Positions 1 through 5,027 of a DNA stretch of 5,027 nucleotides are shown piece by piece. Both the position numbers and the translations under genes were made by a program. Source of the DNA: Bacillota bacterium (GTDB taxonomy: Bacteria > Bacillota_A > Clostridia > Clostridiales > Clostridiaceae); NCBI GenBank assembly GCA_021780795.1, contig JAJXYA010000384.1, positions 1 through 5,027 on the forward strand, read 5' to 3'. Each line of letters begins with the position of its first letter. The first letter of the stretch is position 1. The notes beneath the pieces were generated by a model. The model did not search any database, had not been told where the DNA came from, and saw only the letters and a list, made by a program, of their open reading frames with translations.

Positions 1-270
1 AGTCCGTTCCTTGGAAGAATAGATGATATTTCAATGGATGGAATGGAACTCGTTAGAAATATTGCAGAAATATTTGCAATTCATGGAATAGAAACAGAAA
101 TAATTGCAGCTAGCGTAAGAAATCCAATTCATGTTATTCAAGCAGCACAAGCTGGAGCTGACATTTCAACAATTCCATATAGCTTAGTAATGCAAATGAT
201 AAAGCACCCATTAACAGACCAAGGATTAGAAAAATTCAAAGCAGATTGGGCAGCAGCATTTGGGAAATAA
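1..270 (+). CDS. tal: Transaldolase, TalC/MipB (small, FSA-like) family, 3' part only
   Basis: The last 89 residues of a class I aldolase-fold transaldolase are visible; the start lies upstream of the window. Family members are about 215 residues, so roughly residues 127-215 are present, and the Schiff-base lysine (around residue 85 in the family) is outside the window. The visible part opens with [11 protein letters not shown], the conserved strand after the active site, followed by a helix, then [17 protein letters not shown] and the C-terminal [14 protein letters not shown] signature. The enzyme would move a dihydroxyacetone unit from a ketose phosphate (sedoheptulose-7-P or fructose-6-P) to an aldose phosphate in the cytosol. 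The third visible residue is Phe where E. coli fructose-6-phosphate aldolase FsaA has Tyr131; Phe is the transaldolase state, so I prefer transaldolase over FSA. It pairs functionally with the transketolase downstream. The stop is TAA at 268-270. Confidence 0.93.
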   Translation, partial: SPFLGRIDDISMDGMELVRNIAEIFAIHGIETEIIAASVRNPIHVIQAAQAGADISTIPYSLVMQMIKHPLTDQGLEKFKADWAAAFGK

Positions 271-296
271 ACCTTTAACAATGAATAGTTGACAGA

Positions 297-329
297 TTAA
301 GAACAAACTGCTTCATAGTTTGTTCTTAA
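297..329 (+). promoter_or_regulatory. Perfect 13-bp inverted repeat between tal and deoC (operator or weak terminator)
   Basis: TTAAGAACAAACT (297-309) is the exact reverse complement of 317-329, with a 7-base loop. As RNA it gives an uninterrupted but AT-rich hairpin. It is followed by ATTATAATTAT rather than a clean U-run, so it would be a weak intrinsic terminator for tal. Alternatively it is a protein-binding operator: a perfect -35 hexamer TTGACA lies at 289-294 and a poor -10 (CATAGT, 314-319, 19-base spacer) falls in the loop and right arm, so a bound repressor would cover the promoter of deoC. The repeat itself is certain; its role is not. Confidence 0.5.
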
Positions 330-343
330 ATTATAATTATACG

Positions 344-350
344 AGGGAGG
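344..350 (+). promoter_or_regulatory. Ribosome binding site of deoC
   Basis: AGGGAGG lies 8 bases before ATG 359. It decides the start: the in-frame ATG at 320 sits inside the inverted repeat, has no ribosome site, and would add 13 residues absent from DeoC proteins. Confidence 0.85.
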
Positions 351-358
351 AATATAAA

Positions 359-1009
359 ATGGATATAGCTAAATATATAGATCATACAATACTAAAGCCA
401 GAGGCAACAATTGAAGAGGTAAAAAAACTTTGCAGGGAAGCAAAGGAATATAATTTTGCATCTGTTTGTGTAAATGCATGTTATACAAAATTAGTTAGCA
501 CTGAACTTAAAGGAAGTGATGTGAAAACTTGTGTTGTAGTTGGATTTCCATTAGGAGCTATGACTAAAGAGGCAAAGGCATTTGAAACAACTGATGCGAT
601 TAAAAATGGTGCCAATGAAATAGATATGGTTATAAATGTAGGAGCATTAAAAGATAAAAATTATGTTCTTATTAAGGAAGATATAGAAGCAGTAGTAAAT
701 GCTGCAAAAGGTAAAGCAATAGTTAAAGTTATTATTGAAACATGTTTATTAACTGATGAAGAAAAGGTTAAAGCTTGTGAAATTTCAAAGGAAGCTAAGG
801 CTGATTTTGTTAAGACTTCAACAGGATTTTCAAGTGGTGGAGCAACAAAAGAAGATATTGCTCTCATGAGAAATACTGTAGGAATTGATTTGGGTGTAAA
901 GGCATCAGGTGGAGTTAGAGATTACAAGACTGCTATGGACATGATAAATGCAGGTGCAAGCAGAATAGGTGCAAGTGCTAGTATTACCATAGTTAGTGAG
1001 AGTAAATAA
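359..1009 (+). CDS. deoC: Deoxyribose-phosphate aldolase (DERA, class I)
   Basis: This cytosolic aldolase reversibly cleaves 2-deoxy-D-ribose-5-phosphate to glyceraldehyde-3-phosphate and acetaldehyde, the last step of deoxynucleoside catabolism. The 216-residue product covers the whole TIM barrel of the short bacterial type. It begins [14 protein letters not shown], a typical DeoC N-terminus. The active site is intact: Asp89 in [10 protein letters not shown], the Schiff-base Lys152 in DFVKTSTGF, and Lys181 in [10 protein letters not shown], which match Asp102, Lys167 and Lys201 of E. coli DeoC; the phosphate-binding SRIGAS loop is at 201-206. The protein stops at ITIVSESK and has no terminal Tyr, which many DeoC proteins carry in a flexible tail. 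The start is fixed by a strong ribosome site at 344-350. It lies 88 bases after tal and is not beside the usual nucleoside genes (deoB, pdp) in this window, which suggests a role in a broader pentose module. Confidence 0.97.
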   Translation: MDIAKYIDHTILKPEATIEEVKKLCREAKEYNFASVCVNACYTKLVSTELKGSDVKTCVVVGFPLGAMTKEAKAFETTDAIKNGANEIDMVINVGALKDKNYVLIKEDIEAVVNAAKGKAIVKVIIETCLLTDEEKVKACEISKEAKADFVKTSTGFSSGGATKEDIALMRNTVGIDLGVKASGGVRDYKTAMDMINAGASRIGASASITIVSESK

Positions 1010-1086
1010 TTTTCTATGTTATAGGAAAGTTTAAAATTGTTAAAGATTAAAAGACTAATAAAGTCTAGAGCTAAAATTAGGGAATA

Positions 1087-1230
1087 TCATAATTGACAAT
1101 GCACAATTATGAAAGACTTACAGTTTTCCTAAAGAATATATATCTGTAGAAAAGTTGTAAGCTTTTTATTCATAATTGCCACAAGGTGCCCTAAATGGCA
1201 TCCATTGTTAAACGTTAAGTGTTAATTATA
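1087..1230. repeat. Nested inverted-repeat intergenic element
   Basis: TCATAATTG occurs at 1087-1095 and again at 1170-1178, and its reverse complement CAATTATGA is at 1104-1112, so the middle copy can pair with either flank. A further stem is at 1117-1128 / 1149-1161. ACAATG (1096-1101) matches CATTGT (1203-1208) inverted, and ATAATT (1089-1094) matches AATTAT (1224-1229) inverted, giving a roughly palindromic plan over about 144 bases. A small G/C-richer hairpin GGTGCC / GGCATC sits at 1185-1202. The layout suggests a dispersed non-coding repeat, MITE-like or REP-like, but I see no clear target-site duplication and cannot test copy number. Confidence 0.4.
1112..1170 (+). terminator. Probable intrinsic terminator after deoC
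   Basis: CTTACAGTTTTC (1117-1128) pairs with 1149-1161 through 12 base pairs, including one G-U and one bulged G at 1154. AAAG (1112-1115) can extend the stem against CTTT (1162-1165), and the right arm runs into CTTTTTATT (1162-1170), a five-U tract. The loop is long (20 bases), and an alternative TACAG / CTGTA pairing (1119-1123 with 1144-1148) competes. It would end a transcript reading out of tal-deoC before the tkt promoter region. Confidence 0.45.
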
Positions 1231-1256
1231 AAAATATTAGAATTTTAAAATAAAAG

Positions 1257-1292
1257 AATATAACAATAAAAGTATAAAGAAATATAACAATA
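1257..1292. repeat. 12-base direct repeat upstream of tkt
   Basis: AATATAACAATA is present at 1257-1268 and exactly again at 1281-1292, a 24-base period, with similar A-rich tails (AAAGTATA and TAAAAAGTTATA). The repeat lies just upstream of the candidate tkt promoter, in a stretch (about 1222-1305) that is almost purely A/T. It could be an UP-element-like or activator site, or chance in such a composition. Confidence 0.35.
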
Positions 1293-1304
1293 TAAAAAGT
1301 TATA

Positions 1305-1332
1305 GTGATAATGCGATTTTGACCGGTATTAT
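1305..1332 (+). promoter_or_regulatory. Candidate promoter of tkt
   Basis: GTGATA (1305-1310; four of six matches to TTGACA), a 16-base spacer, and TATTAT (1327-1332; five of six to TATAAT) would start RNA near 1339, leaving a short leader before the ribosome site at 1352-1358. A rival pair is ATAACA (1284-1289) with GATAAT (1307-1312), spacer 17, starting near 1319. Both are moderate matches in A/T-rich DNA, where such hexamers are common. Confidence 0.3.
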
Positions 1333-1351
1333 AAAAAATAAATAATGAAAA

Positions 1352-1358
1352 GTGAGGG
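1352..1358 (+). promoter_or_regulatory. Ribosome binding site of tkt
   Basis: GTGAGGG lies 5 bases before ATG 1364. The GTG at 1352 is an in-frame possible start, but it is part of this ribosome site and has none of its own, so ATG 1364 is chosen. Confidence 0.7.
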
Positions 1359-1363
1359 AAAAA

Positions 1364-3355
1364 ATGAGTAGAGAATTAGATAAAGTATCTATTAATGCAA
1401 TAAGAGTGCTTTCAGCAGATGCTATTGAAAAATCAAAATCTGGACATCCTGGGCTTCCACTTGGATCAGCAACTATGGCATTTACATTATGGACAAAGAT
1501 GAACCATAATGGAAAGAATCCAACTTGGGATAATAGAGATAGATTTGTATTATCAGCTGGACATGGTTCAATGCTTGAATATTCATTACTACATTTATTT
1601 GGATATGGAATAACGATTGAAGATATTAAAAACTTCAGACAAGTAGGAAGCTTAACTCCAGGACATCCAGAGTTTGGTCATACAAAAGGTGTTGAAATTA
1701 CAACAGGACCACTTGGACAAGGAATATGTAATGCAGTAGGTATGGCTATGGCAGAAGCACATCTTGCAGAAAAGTTTAATAAAGAAAAATATAGTGTAAT
1801 TGATCACTATACATATGCAATATGTGGAGATGGATGTCTTATGGAAGGAATTTCAGGAGAAGCATCATCACTAGCTGGAACTTTGGGTCTTGGAAAATTA
1901 GTTGTATTATATGATTCAAATAATATTTCAATTGAAGGAAGTACGGATATAGCATTTAGAGAAGATGTAGCTAAAAGATATGAAGCTTATGGTTGGCAAG
2001 TGTTAAAGGTTGCAGATGGAAATGATATAGAGTCAATAGAAGCTGCAATAGAAGAAGCTAAAGCAGAAGTTTCAAAACCTTCAATTATAATAGTTAAAAA
2101 TCAAATTGGTTTTGGATGTCCTGCAAAACAAGGAAAAGCATCAGCCCATGGAGAACCATTAGGTGCTGAAAATGTAATTGCAATGAAAGAAAACTTAGGT
2201 TGGAAGACAGAGCCAGCTTTCTATGTACCAGATGAAGTATATACAAATATGAATGAACACATAGAAAAAGGTATTTCAAAAGAATCAGCATGGAATAAAT
2301 TATTTAGTGAATATTCGGAAGCTTATCCAGAATTAGCTAAAGAATATGTTACATGGATGAGTGGCGAAATTGATAAAGAAGCATTATTAAAGAATGAAGA
2401 GTTCTGGAGCTTTGATAAAGAAATGGCTACAAGAGAATCTTCAGGAATAATGATAAATAGATTAGCTCAAATTATCCCTAACTTAATTGGAGGATCAGCA
2501 GATTTAGCTCCTTCCAATAAAACTTATATGGCTGGTAAGGGAGATTTCTCTGCAGAAGATAGAAGTGGACAAAATCTTCACTTTGGAGTTAGAGAACATG
2601 CTATGGCAGCTATAGTTAATGGTATGTATGTTCATGGTGGACTTAAAGTATTCTGTTCAACCTTCTTTGTATTCAGCGATTACATGAAGGGTGCTATGAG
2701 ATTATCAGCATTAATGAATCTTCCAATAGCTTATGTTTTAACTCATGACAGTATTGGTGTTGGAGAAGATGGTCCAACTCATCAACCTATAGAACAATTA
2801 GCAGCACTTAGAAGTATGCCAAACATGGCTGTATTTAGACCAGCAGATTCAAAGGAAACAGCAGCAGCTTGGTATTATGCTGTAACTAATGGAACTACAC
2901 CAACATCATTAGTATTAACAAGACAAAAGTTACCACTATATGATGGATGTCCTAAGAGAGCATTAAAGGGTGGATATATCCTTAAGGATTCTAAGAAAGA
3001 AACTCCAGATGTATTACTTATGGCATCAGGTTCAGAAGTAGAATTAATCTTCAAAGCAGCTGATGAATTGCAAGCTTTAGGTATAGATGCAAGGGTTATA
3101 AGTATGCCGAGCTTTGAATTATTCGATGTACAAGATGCAGCTTATAAAGAATCAGTTATGCCAAACTCAGTAAGAGCCAGAGTTGCTGTTGAAGCATTAA
3201 CATCATTCGGATGGCACAAATATGTAGGTCTTGATGGAGAAGTTATTTCATTAGATACTTTTGGAGCATCAGGAAATGCAGAAATATTATTTAAGCAATT
3301 TGGATTTACTGTTGAAAATGTAGTTGGTAAAGTAAAAAAAATAGTGAATAAATAA
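1364..3355 (+). CDS. tkt: Transketolase (thiamine diphosphate-dependent)
   Basis: This cytosolic homodimeric enzyme moves two-carbon ketol units between xylulose-5-P and ribose-5-P or erythrose-4-P in the non-oxidative pentose phosphate pathway, using thiamine diphosphate and a divalent metal. The product is 663 residues, the normal full length. The N-terminal PP domain shows SGHPG (His28), SAGHGS (His67), GHPE (His101), GPLGQG (115-120), the ThDP/metal motif GDG (155-157) with NN at 186-187, and SAHGEPLG (His262). The Pyr domain has Arg357, the cofactor-activating Glu411 in FGVREHAM, His460 in LTHDS, Asp469 and His473 in GEDGPTHQP, and Arg520 in LTRQ. The C-terminal domain follows from about 545 with MASGSEVEL (553-561) and TFGASG (632-637). 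Every expected catalytic residue is present. All 19 arginines are AGA or AGG. It probably has its own promoter, since a terminator-like hairpin separates it from deoC. It completes the transaldolase-transketolase pair with the gene at 1-270. Confidence 0.98.
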   Translation: MSRELDKVSINAIRVLSADAIEKSKSGHPGLPLGSATMAFTLWTKMNHNGKNPTWDNRDRFVLSAGHGSMLEYSLLHLFGYGITIEDIKNFRQVGSLTPGHPEFGHTKGVEITTGPLGQGICNAVGMAMAEAHLAEKFNKEKYSVIDHYTYAICGDGCLMEGISGEASSLAGTLGLGKLVVLYDSNNISIEGSTDIAFREDVAKRYEAYGWQVLKVADGNDIESIEAAIEEAKAEVSKPSIIIVKNQIGFGCPAKQGKASAHGEPLGAENVIAMKENLGWKTEPAFYVPDEVYTNMNEHIEKGISKESAWNKLFSEYSEAYPELAKEYVTWMSGEIDKEALLKNEEFWSFDKEMATRESSGIMINRLAQIIPNLIGGSADLAPSNKTYMAGKGDFSAEDRSGQNLHFGVREHAMAAIVNGMYVHGGLKVFCSTFFVFSDYMKGAMRLSALMNLPIAYVLTHDSIGVGEDGPTHQPIEQLAALRSMPNMAVFRPADSKETAAAWYYAVTNGTTPTSLVLTRQKLPLYDGCPKRALKGGYILKDSKKETPDVLLMASGSEVELIFKAADELQALGIDARVISMPSFELFDVQDAAYKESVMPNSVRARVAVEALTSFGWHKYVGLDGEVISLDTFGASGNAEILFKQFGFTVENVVGKVKKIVNK

Positions 3356-3567
3356 AAGTTTAATGATAAATCCATAGATATATTAAGAGCTAGATCTTCT
3401 TTTTCTAAAAGTAAAGTTAAAACCTATAAAAAAGATATGTAAAATCAAAAGAAGCGTGTGAAATAATAGATAAACAAGTTAGAAAATAGAAAAATAAGAG
3501 TAGGGACTCAAGTATATTTGTGGATTTTTTGTTAATAAAAAATATATTATGAACTTAAGAATATGAG

Positions 3568-3574
3568 AGAAGGG
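3568..3574 (+). promoter_or_regulatory. Ribosome binding site choosing the start at 3584
   Basis: AGAAGGG at 3568-3574 is 9 bases before ATG 3584. The in-frame ATG codons at 3563 and 3575 lie before or directly against this site and have no usable ribosome site of their own. Confidence 0.6.
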
Positions 3575-3583
3575 ATGATTAAT

Positions 3584-4204
3584 ATGGTTATTAAAAGTGT
3601 TATTGGTAAAGAGTTTAAAAAATATGGACAAGTATTAAAAAAATATGATTGCTCTGAAATAATTGAAAAGATGAAAAGTACACCATTACCAAGTGATGTA
3701 ATATATGAACCATCTATAAAAGAGCTTGAAGACTTAAAAATTGCTGAAGATTTAAGAATAAGAGAATTTGGTGAATTACCAATTCAAATTGGATATTGTA
3801 ATGGTAATAATTATATGCTAAATGCAGTTGAATATCATCGTTCATCTGAAATAAATATAGCAGTAACAGATATTATTTTACTTATAGGTTCCCAGCAAGA
3901 TATTGAAGATGATTACTCATATGATACTTCAAAGATAGAAGCATTCATGGTCCCAGCGGGCACTATAATTGAAGTATATGCAACTACGCTTCATTATGCA
4001 CCATGTAATGTAGAGAAAAATGGATTTAAATGTGTTGTTGTTTTGCCAAGAGATACTAATTTATCTTTGGAAAATAACATTGAAAAAGCTAACGAAGATG
4101 CATTATTATTTGCTAGAAACAAATGGTTAATTGGTCATAAAGATACTAATCTAGGTGCGCAAGGAGCATTTATAGGCTTAGTTGGAGAAAATATACACCT
4201 ATAA
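3584..4204 (+). CDS. DUF4867 family protein, cupin-like, function unknown
   Basis: The 206-residue product matches what I recall of the DUF4867 family, found in Firmicutes near fucose/arabinose-type isomerases; no function is established that I know of. Recognisable blocks are the N-terminal EFKKYGQVL, the strand PIQIGYCNGNNYMLNAVEYH (66-85), then EINIAVTDIILLIG (89-102), the acidic run QQDIEDDYSYDTSKIEAF (104-121), VPAGTIIEVYATTLHYAPC (123-141), CVVVLP (150-155) and FARNKWLIGH (176-185). Glu83, His85, Glu89 and His137 fall where two cupin motifs would place metal ligands, and the EYHR-S-E stretch resembles ureidoglycolate-lyase-type cupins; this is inference. There is no signal peptide or membrane segment, so it is probably cytosolic. 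It precedes the isomerase-family gene by 293 bases, and no plus-strand terminator with a U-run separates them. A sugar-binding epimerase, mutarotase or isomerase role is possible but unproven. Confidence 0.88.
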   Translation: MVIKSVIGKEFKKYGQVLKKYDCSEIIEKMKSTPLPSDVIYEPSIKELEDLKIAEDLRIREFGELPIQIGYCNGNNYMLNAVEYHRSSEINIAVTDIILLIGSQQDIEDDYSYDTSKIEAFMVPAGTIIEVYATTLHYAPCNVEKNGFKCVVVLPRDTNLSLENNIEKANEDALLFARNKWLIGHKDTNLGAQGAFIGLVGENIHL

Positions 4205-4221
4205 AAAAAGCGCTTTAGCGC
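4203..4221 (-). terminator. Terminator-like hairpin readable on the minus strand
   Basis: The palindrome GCGC-TTTA-GCGC (4210-4221) is preceded by A7 (4203-4209). Read on the minus strand it is a G/C hairpin followed by T7, the form of an intrinsic terminator. No minus-strand gene is seen to need it. On the plus strand it has no U-run, so it would not terminate the DUF4867 transcript in the standard way. Confidence 0.3.
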
Positions 4222-4306
4222 AACCAAGAACATTTTGATTTAAAAAAAAGTGCGAAGCACAATAAGGAACTTATTTAGCGAAGCTAAGAACATTTTGCTT
4301 AAATAA
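4210..4306. repeat. Tandem array of mini-hairpins with a repeated AAGAACATTTTG unit
   Basis: The array holds GCGC-TTTA-GCGC (4210-4221), GTGC-GAA-GCAC (4250-4260), AATAAG-GAA-CTTATT (4261-4275) and TTAGC-GAA-GCTAA (4275-4287); the last three are adjacent and all have a GAA loop. Two contain the heptamer GCGAAGC (4252-4258 and 4278-4284). AAGAACATTTTG follows the first hairpin (4226-4237) and the last (4286-4297), 60 bases apart. The left part of the last hairpin can instead pair with 4297-4306 (TTATTTAGC with GC-T-TAAATAA). No open reading frame crosses the array. It may be a dispersed clostridial intergenic repeat, or act on the mRNA between the DUF4867 and isomerase genes. Confidence 0.6.
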
Positions 4307-4316
4307 ACTAAAATAA

Positions 4317-4340
4317 AAATTACTATAAAAATAGTAATTT
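4317..4340. repeat. Perfect 10-bp A/T-rich inverted repeat
   Basis: AAATTACTAT (4317-4326) and its exact reverse complement ATAGTAATTT (4331-4340) flank an AAAA loop. The stem has only two G/C pairs' worth of strength and no U-run beyond the arm itself, so it is a poor terminator on either strand. From here to the ribosome site at 4486-4490 the sequence is almost pure A/T, with several TATAAT-like strings (for example 4350-4355 and 4410-4415) but no convincing -35 partner. Confidence 0.4.
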
Positions 4341-4497
4341 AAAGCAGTTTATAATAATATTTTTATAAATTATTTTGTGAAAATTAGTTTATGAAAAGTA
4401 TATTAAATTATAAAATATTTCAAATTTTGTGTGTATGAGAAATATATAAATTAATAAAAAGTGTGTCAAAAGAATTAAATTAAATGGAGGAATTAAA

Positions 4498-5027
4498 ATG
4501 AATAATATACCAGAAGTAAAATTAGGAATTGTTGCAGTAAGCAGAGATTGCTTCCCAATGGAGTTATCAGTTAATCGTAGAAAGGCTGTAGTAGAAGCTT
4601 ATAAAAAATCTAATGGTGATATTTATGAATGTGAAACATGCATTGAAAGTGAAAAACATATGGAAAAAGCGTTAGCAGAAGTTAAAGAAGCTGGTGTAAA
4701 TGCACTAGTTGTATACCTTGGAAACTTCGGTCCTGAAACTGCTGAAACTTTACTTGCTAAAAAATTTGATGGTCCTGTAATGTTTGTTGCAGCAGCAGAA
4801 GAAACTGGAGACAATTTAGTTAATGGTCGTGGAGATGCTTATTGTGGAATGCTTAATGCAAGCTATAACTTAGCACTTCGTAATATAAAAGCATACATCC
4901 CGGAATATCCAGTTGGAACAGCTTCAGAAGTTGCAGATATGATTTCTGAATTTGTACCAGTCGCTACTGCATTACTTGGATTACAAAACTTAAAGATTAT
5001 TTCATTTGGACCTCGTCCACAAGACTT
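4498..5027 (+). CDS. L-fucose/L-arabinose isomerase family protein, 5' part only
   Basis: The first 176 residues are visible and the frame is open to the window end. The ATG follows GGAGG (4486-4490) with a 7-base gap. Recognisable blocks are KLGIVAVSRDCFP (8-20), the N-terminal Rossmann-like strand of this family, then GVNALVVYLGNFGPE (66-80), GPVMFVAAAEE (92-102), NGRGDAYCGMLNASYNL (109-125), AYIPEYPVGTASEVADMI (132-149) and IISFGPRPQD (167-176). Relatives are about 490 residues, so nearly two thirds is missing, including the metal-binding Glu/Asp/His that make the active site in E. coli FucI. The family interconverts aldoses and ketoses (L-fucose/L-fuculose, D-arabinose/D-ribulose, L-arabinose/L-ribulose), but this branch has no substrate I can name. 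Four of six arginines use CGT, unlike tkt and deoC upstream. The neighbouring DUF4867 gene and transketolase suggest a sugar-entry role. Confidence 0.88.
   Translation, partial: MNNIPEVKLGIVAVSRDCFPMELSVNRRKAVVEAYKKSNGDIYECETCIESEKHMEKALAEVKEAGVNALVVYLGNFGPETAETLLAKKFDGPVMFVAAAEETGDNLVNGRGDAYCGMLNASYNLALRNIKAYIPEYPVGTASEVADMISEFVPVATALLGLQNLKIISFGPRPQD

Noticed and set aside
332..337. Perfect TATAAT before deoC
   Set aside because: No -35 partner at 16-18 bases, and transcription from it would begin within the ribosome site.
320..358. ATG 320 as the start of deoC
   Set aside because: It lies in the right arm of the inverted repeat, has no ribosome site, and adds 13 residues not found in DeoC; ATG 359 has a strong ribosome site.
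661..867. Open frame on the minus strand inside deoC
   Set aside because: It is antisense to a certain gene, has no ribosome site or recognisable motif, and is explained by deoC codon bias. The same holds for minus-strand frames at 2094-2291, 3142-3375 and 4623-4814.
1306..1324. Catabolite-responsive-element-like stretch around ATGCGATTTTGACC
   Set aside because: The central CG and T-run suggest a cre, but the required TG and CA ends do not fall at the right distance.
1345..1371. Eight-codon open frame overlapping the tkt start
   Set aside because: It has no ribosome site, and an ATG-to-stop run of this length is expected by chance.
3385..3406. Terminator after tkt (AAGA...TCTT then CTTTTTCT)
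   Set aside because: The stem is only four A/T-rich pairs with a six-base loop, too weak to support the call.
3356..3442. Open frame of 28 codons directly after the tkt stop
   Set aside because: It has no family motif and no start of its own; such a run is not rare by chance, and transketolase already has its normal full length.
3518..3550. Promoter for the DUF4867 gene (TTGTGG with TATATT or TATTAT; A/T hairpin at 3524-3543)
   Set aside because: The spacers are 19-21 bases and the hexamers poor; in A/T-only DNA this is not evidence.
4210..4306. CRISPR-like array
   Set aside because: The repeats are short and unequal, the palindromes differ in sequence, and there are no spacers of regular length.

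Overview
The window is a very AT-rich, low-GC Firmicute sequence with Shine-Dalgarno sites of the AGGAGG type, almost exclusive AGA/AGG arginine codons in most genes, and long A/T-only spacers. Gene content and style point to a solventogenic-type Clostridium (C. beijerinckii-like). That genus call is inference from sequence style, not from a database match.

All genes lie on the plus strand. Positions 1-270 hold the 3' end of a TalC/MipB-type transaldolase. After an 88-base gap with a perfect 13-bp inverted repeat comes deoC (359-1009), deoxyribose-5-phosphate aldolase. A 354-base spacer (1010-1363) carries a terminator-like hairpin nested in a larger inverted-repeat element, then an A/T-rich promoter region. 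Next is a complete transketolase gene (1364-3355). A 228-base spacer in which I see no clear element leads to a 206-residue DUF4867-type protein (3584-4204). A 293-base spacer follows, with an unusual run of back-to-back mini-hairpins (4210-4306), an A/T-only hairpin, and the ribosome site of the last gene. That gene (4498 to beyond 5027) is the N-terminal third or so of an L-fucose/L-arabinose isomerase family protein.

Together the genes read as a sugar-catabolism neighbourhood. Transketolase and transaldolase are the two carbon-shuffling enzymes of the non-oxidative pentose phosphate pathway, DeoC splits deoxyribose-5-phosphate into glyceraldehyde-3-phosphate and acetaldehyde, and the isomerase-family protein would feed an aldose in as its ketose. 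No kinase, transporter or regulator is visible in the window, so the entering sugar cannot be named. The DUF4867 protein has no known function; its cupin-like motifs and position just before the isomerase make it the most interesting unknown here.
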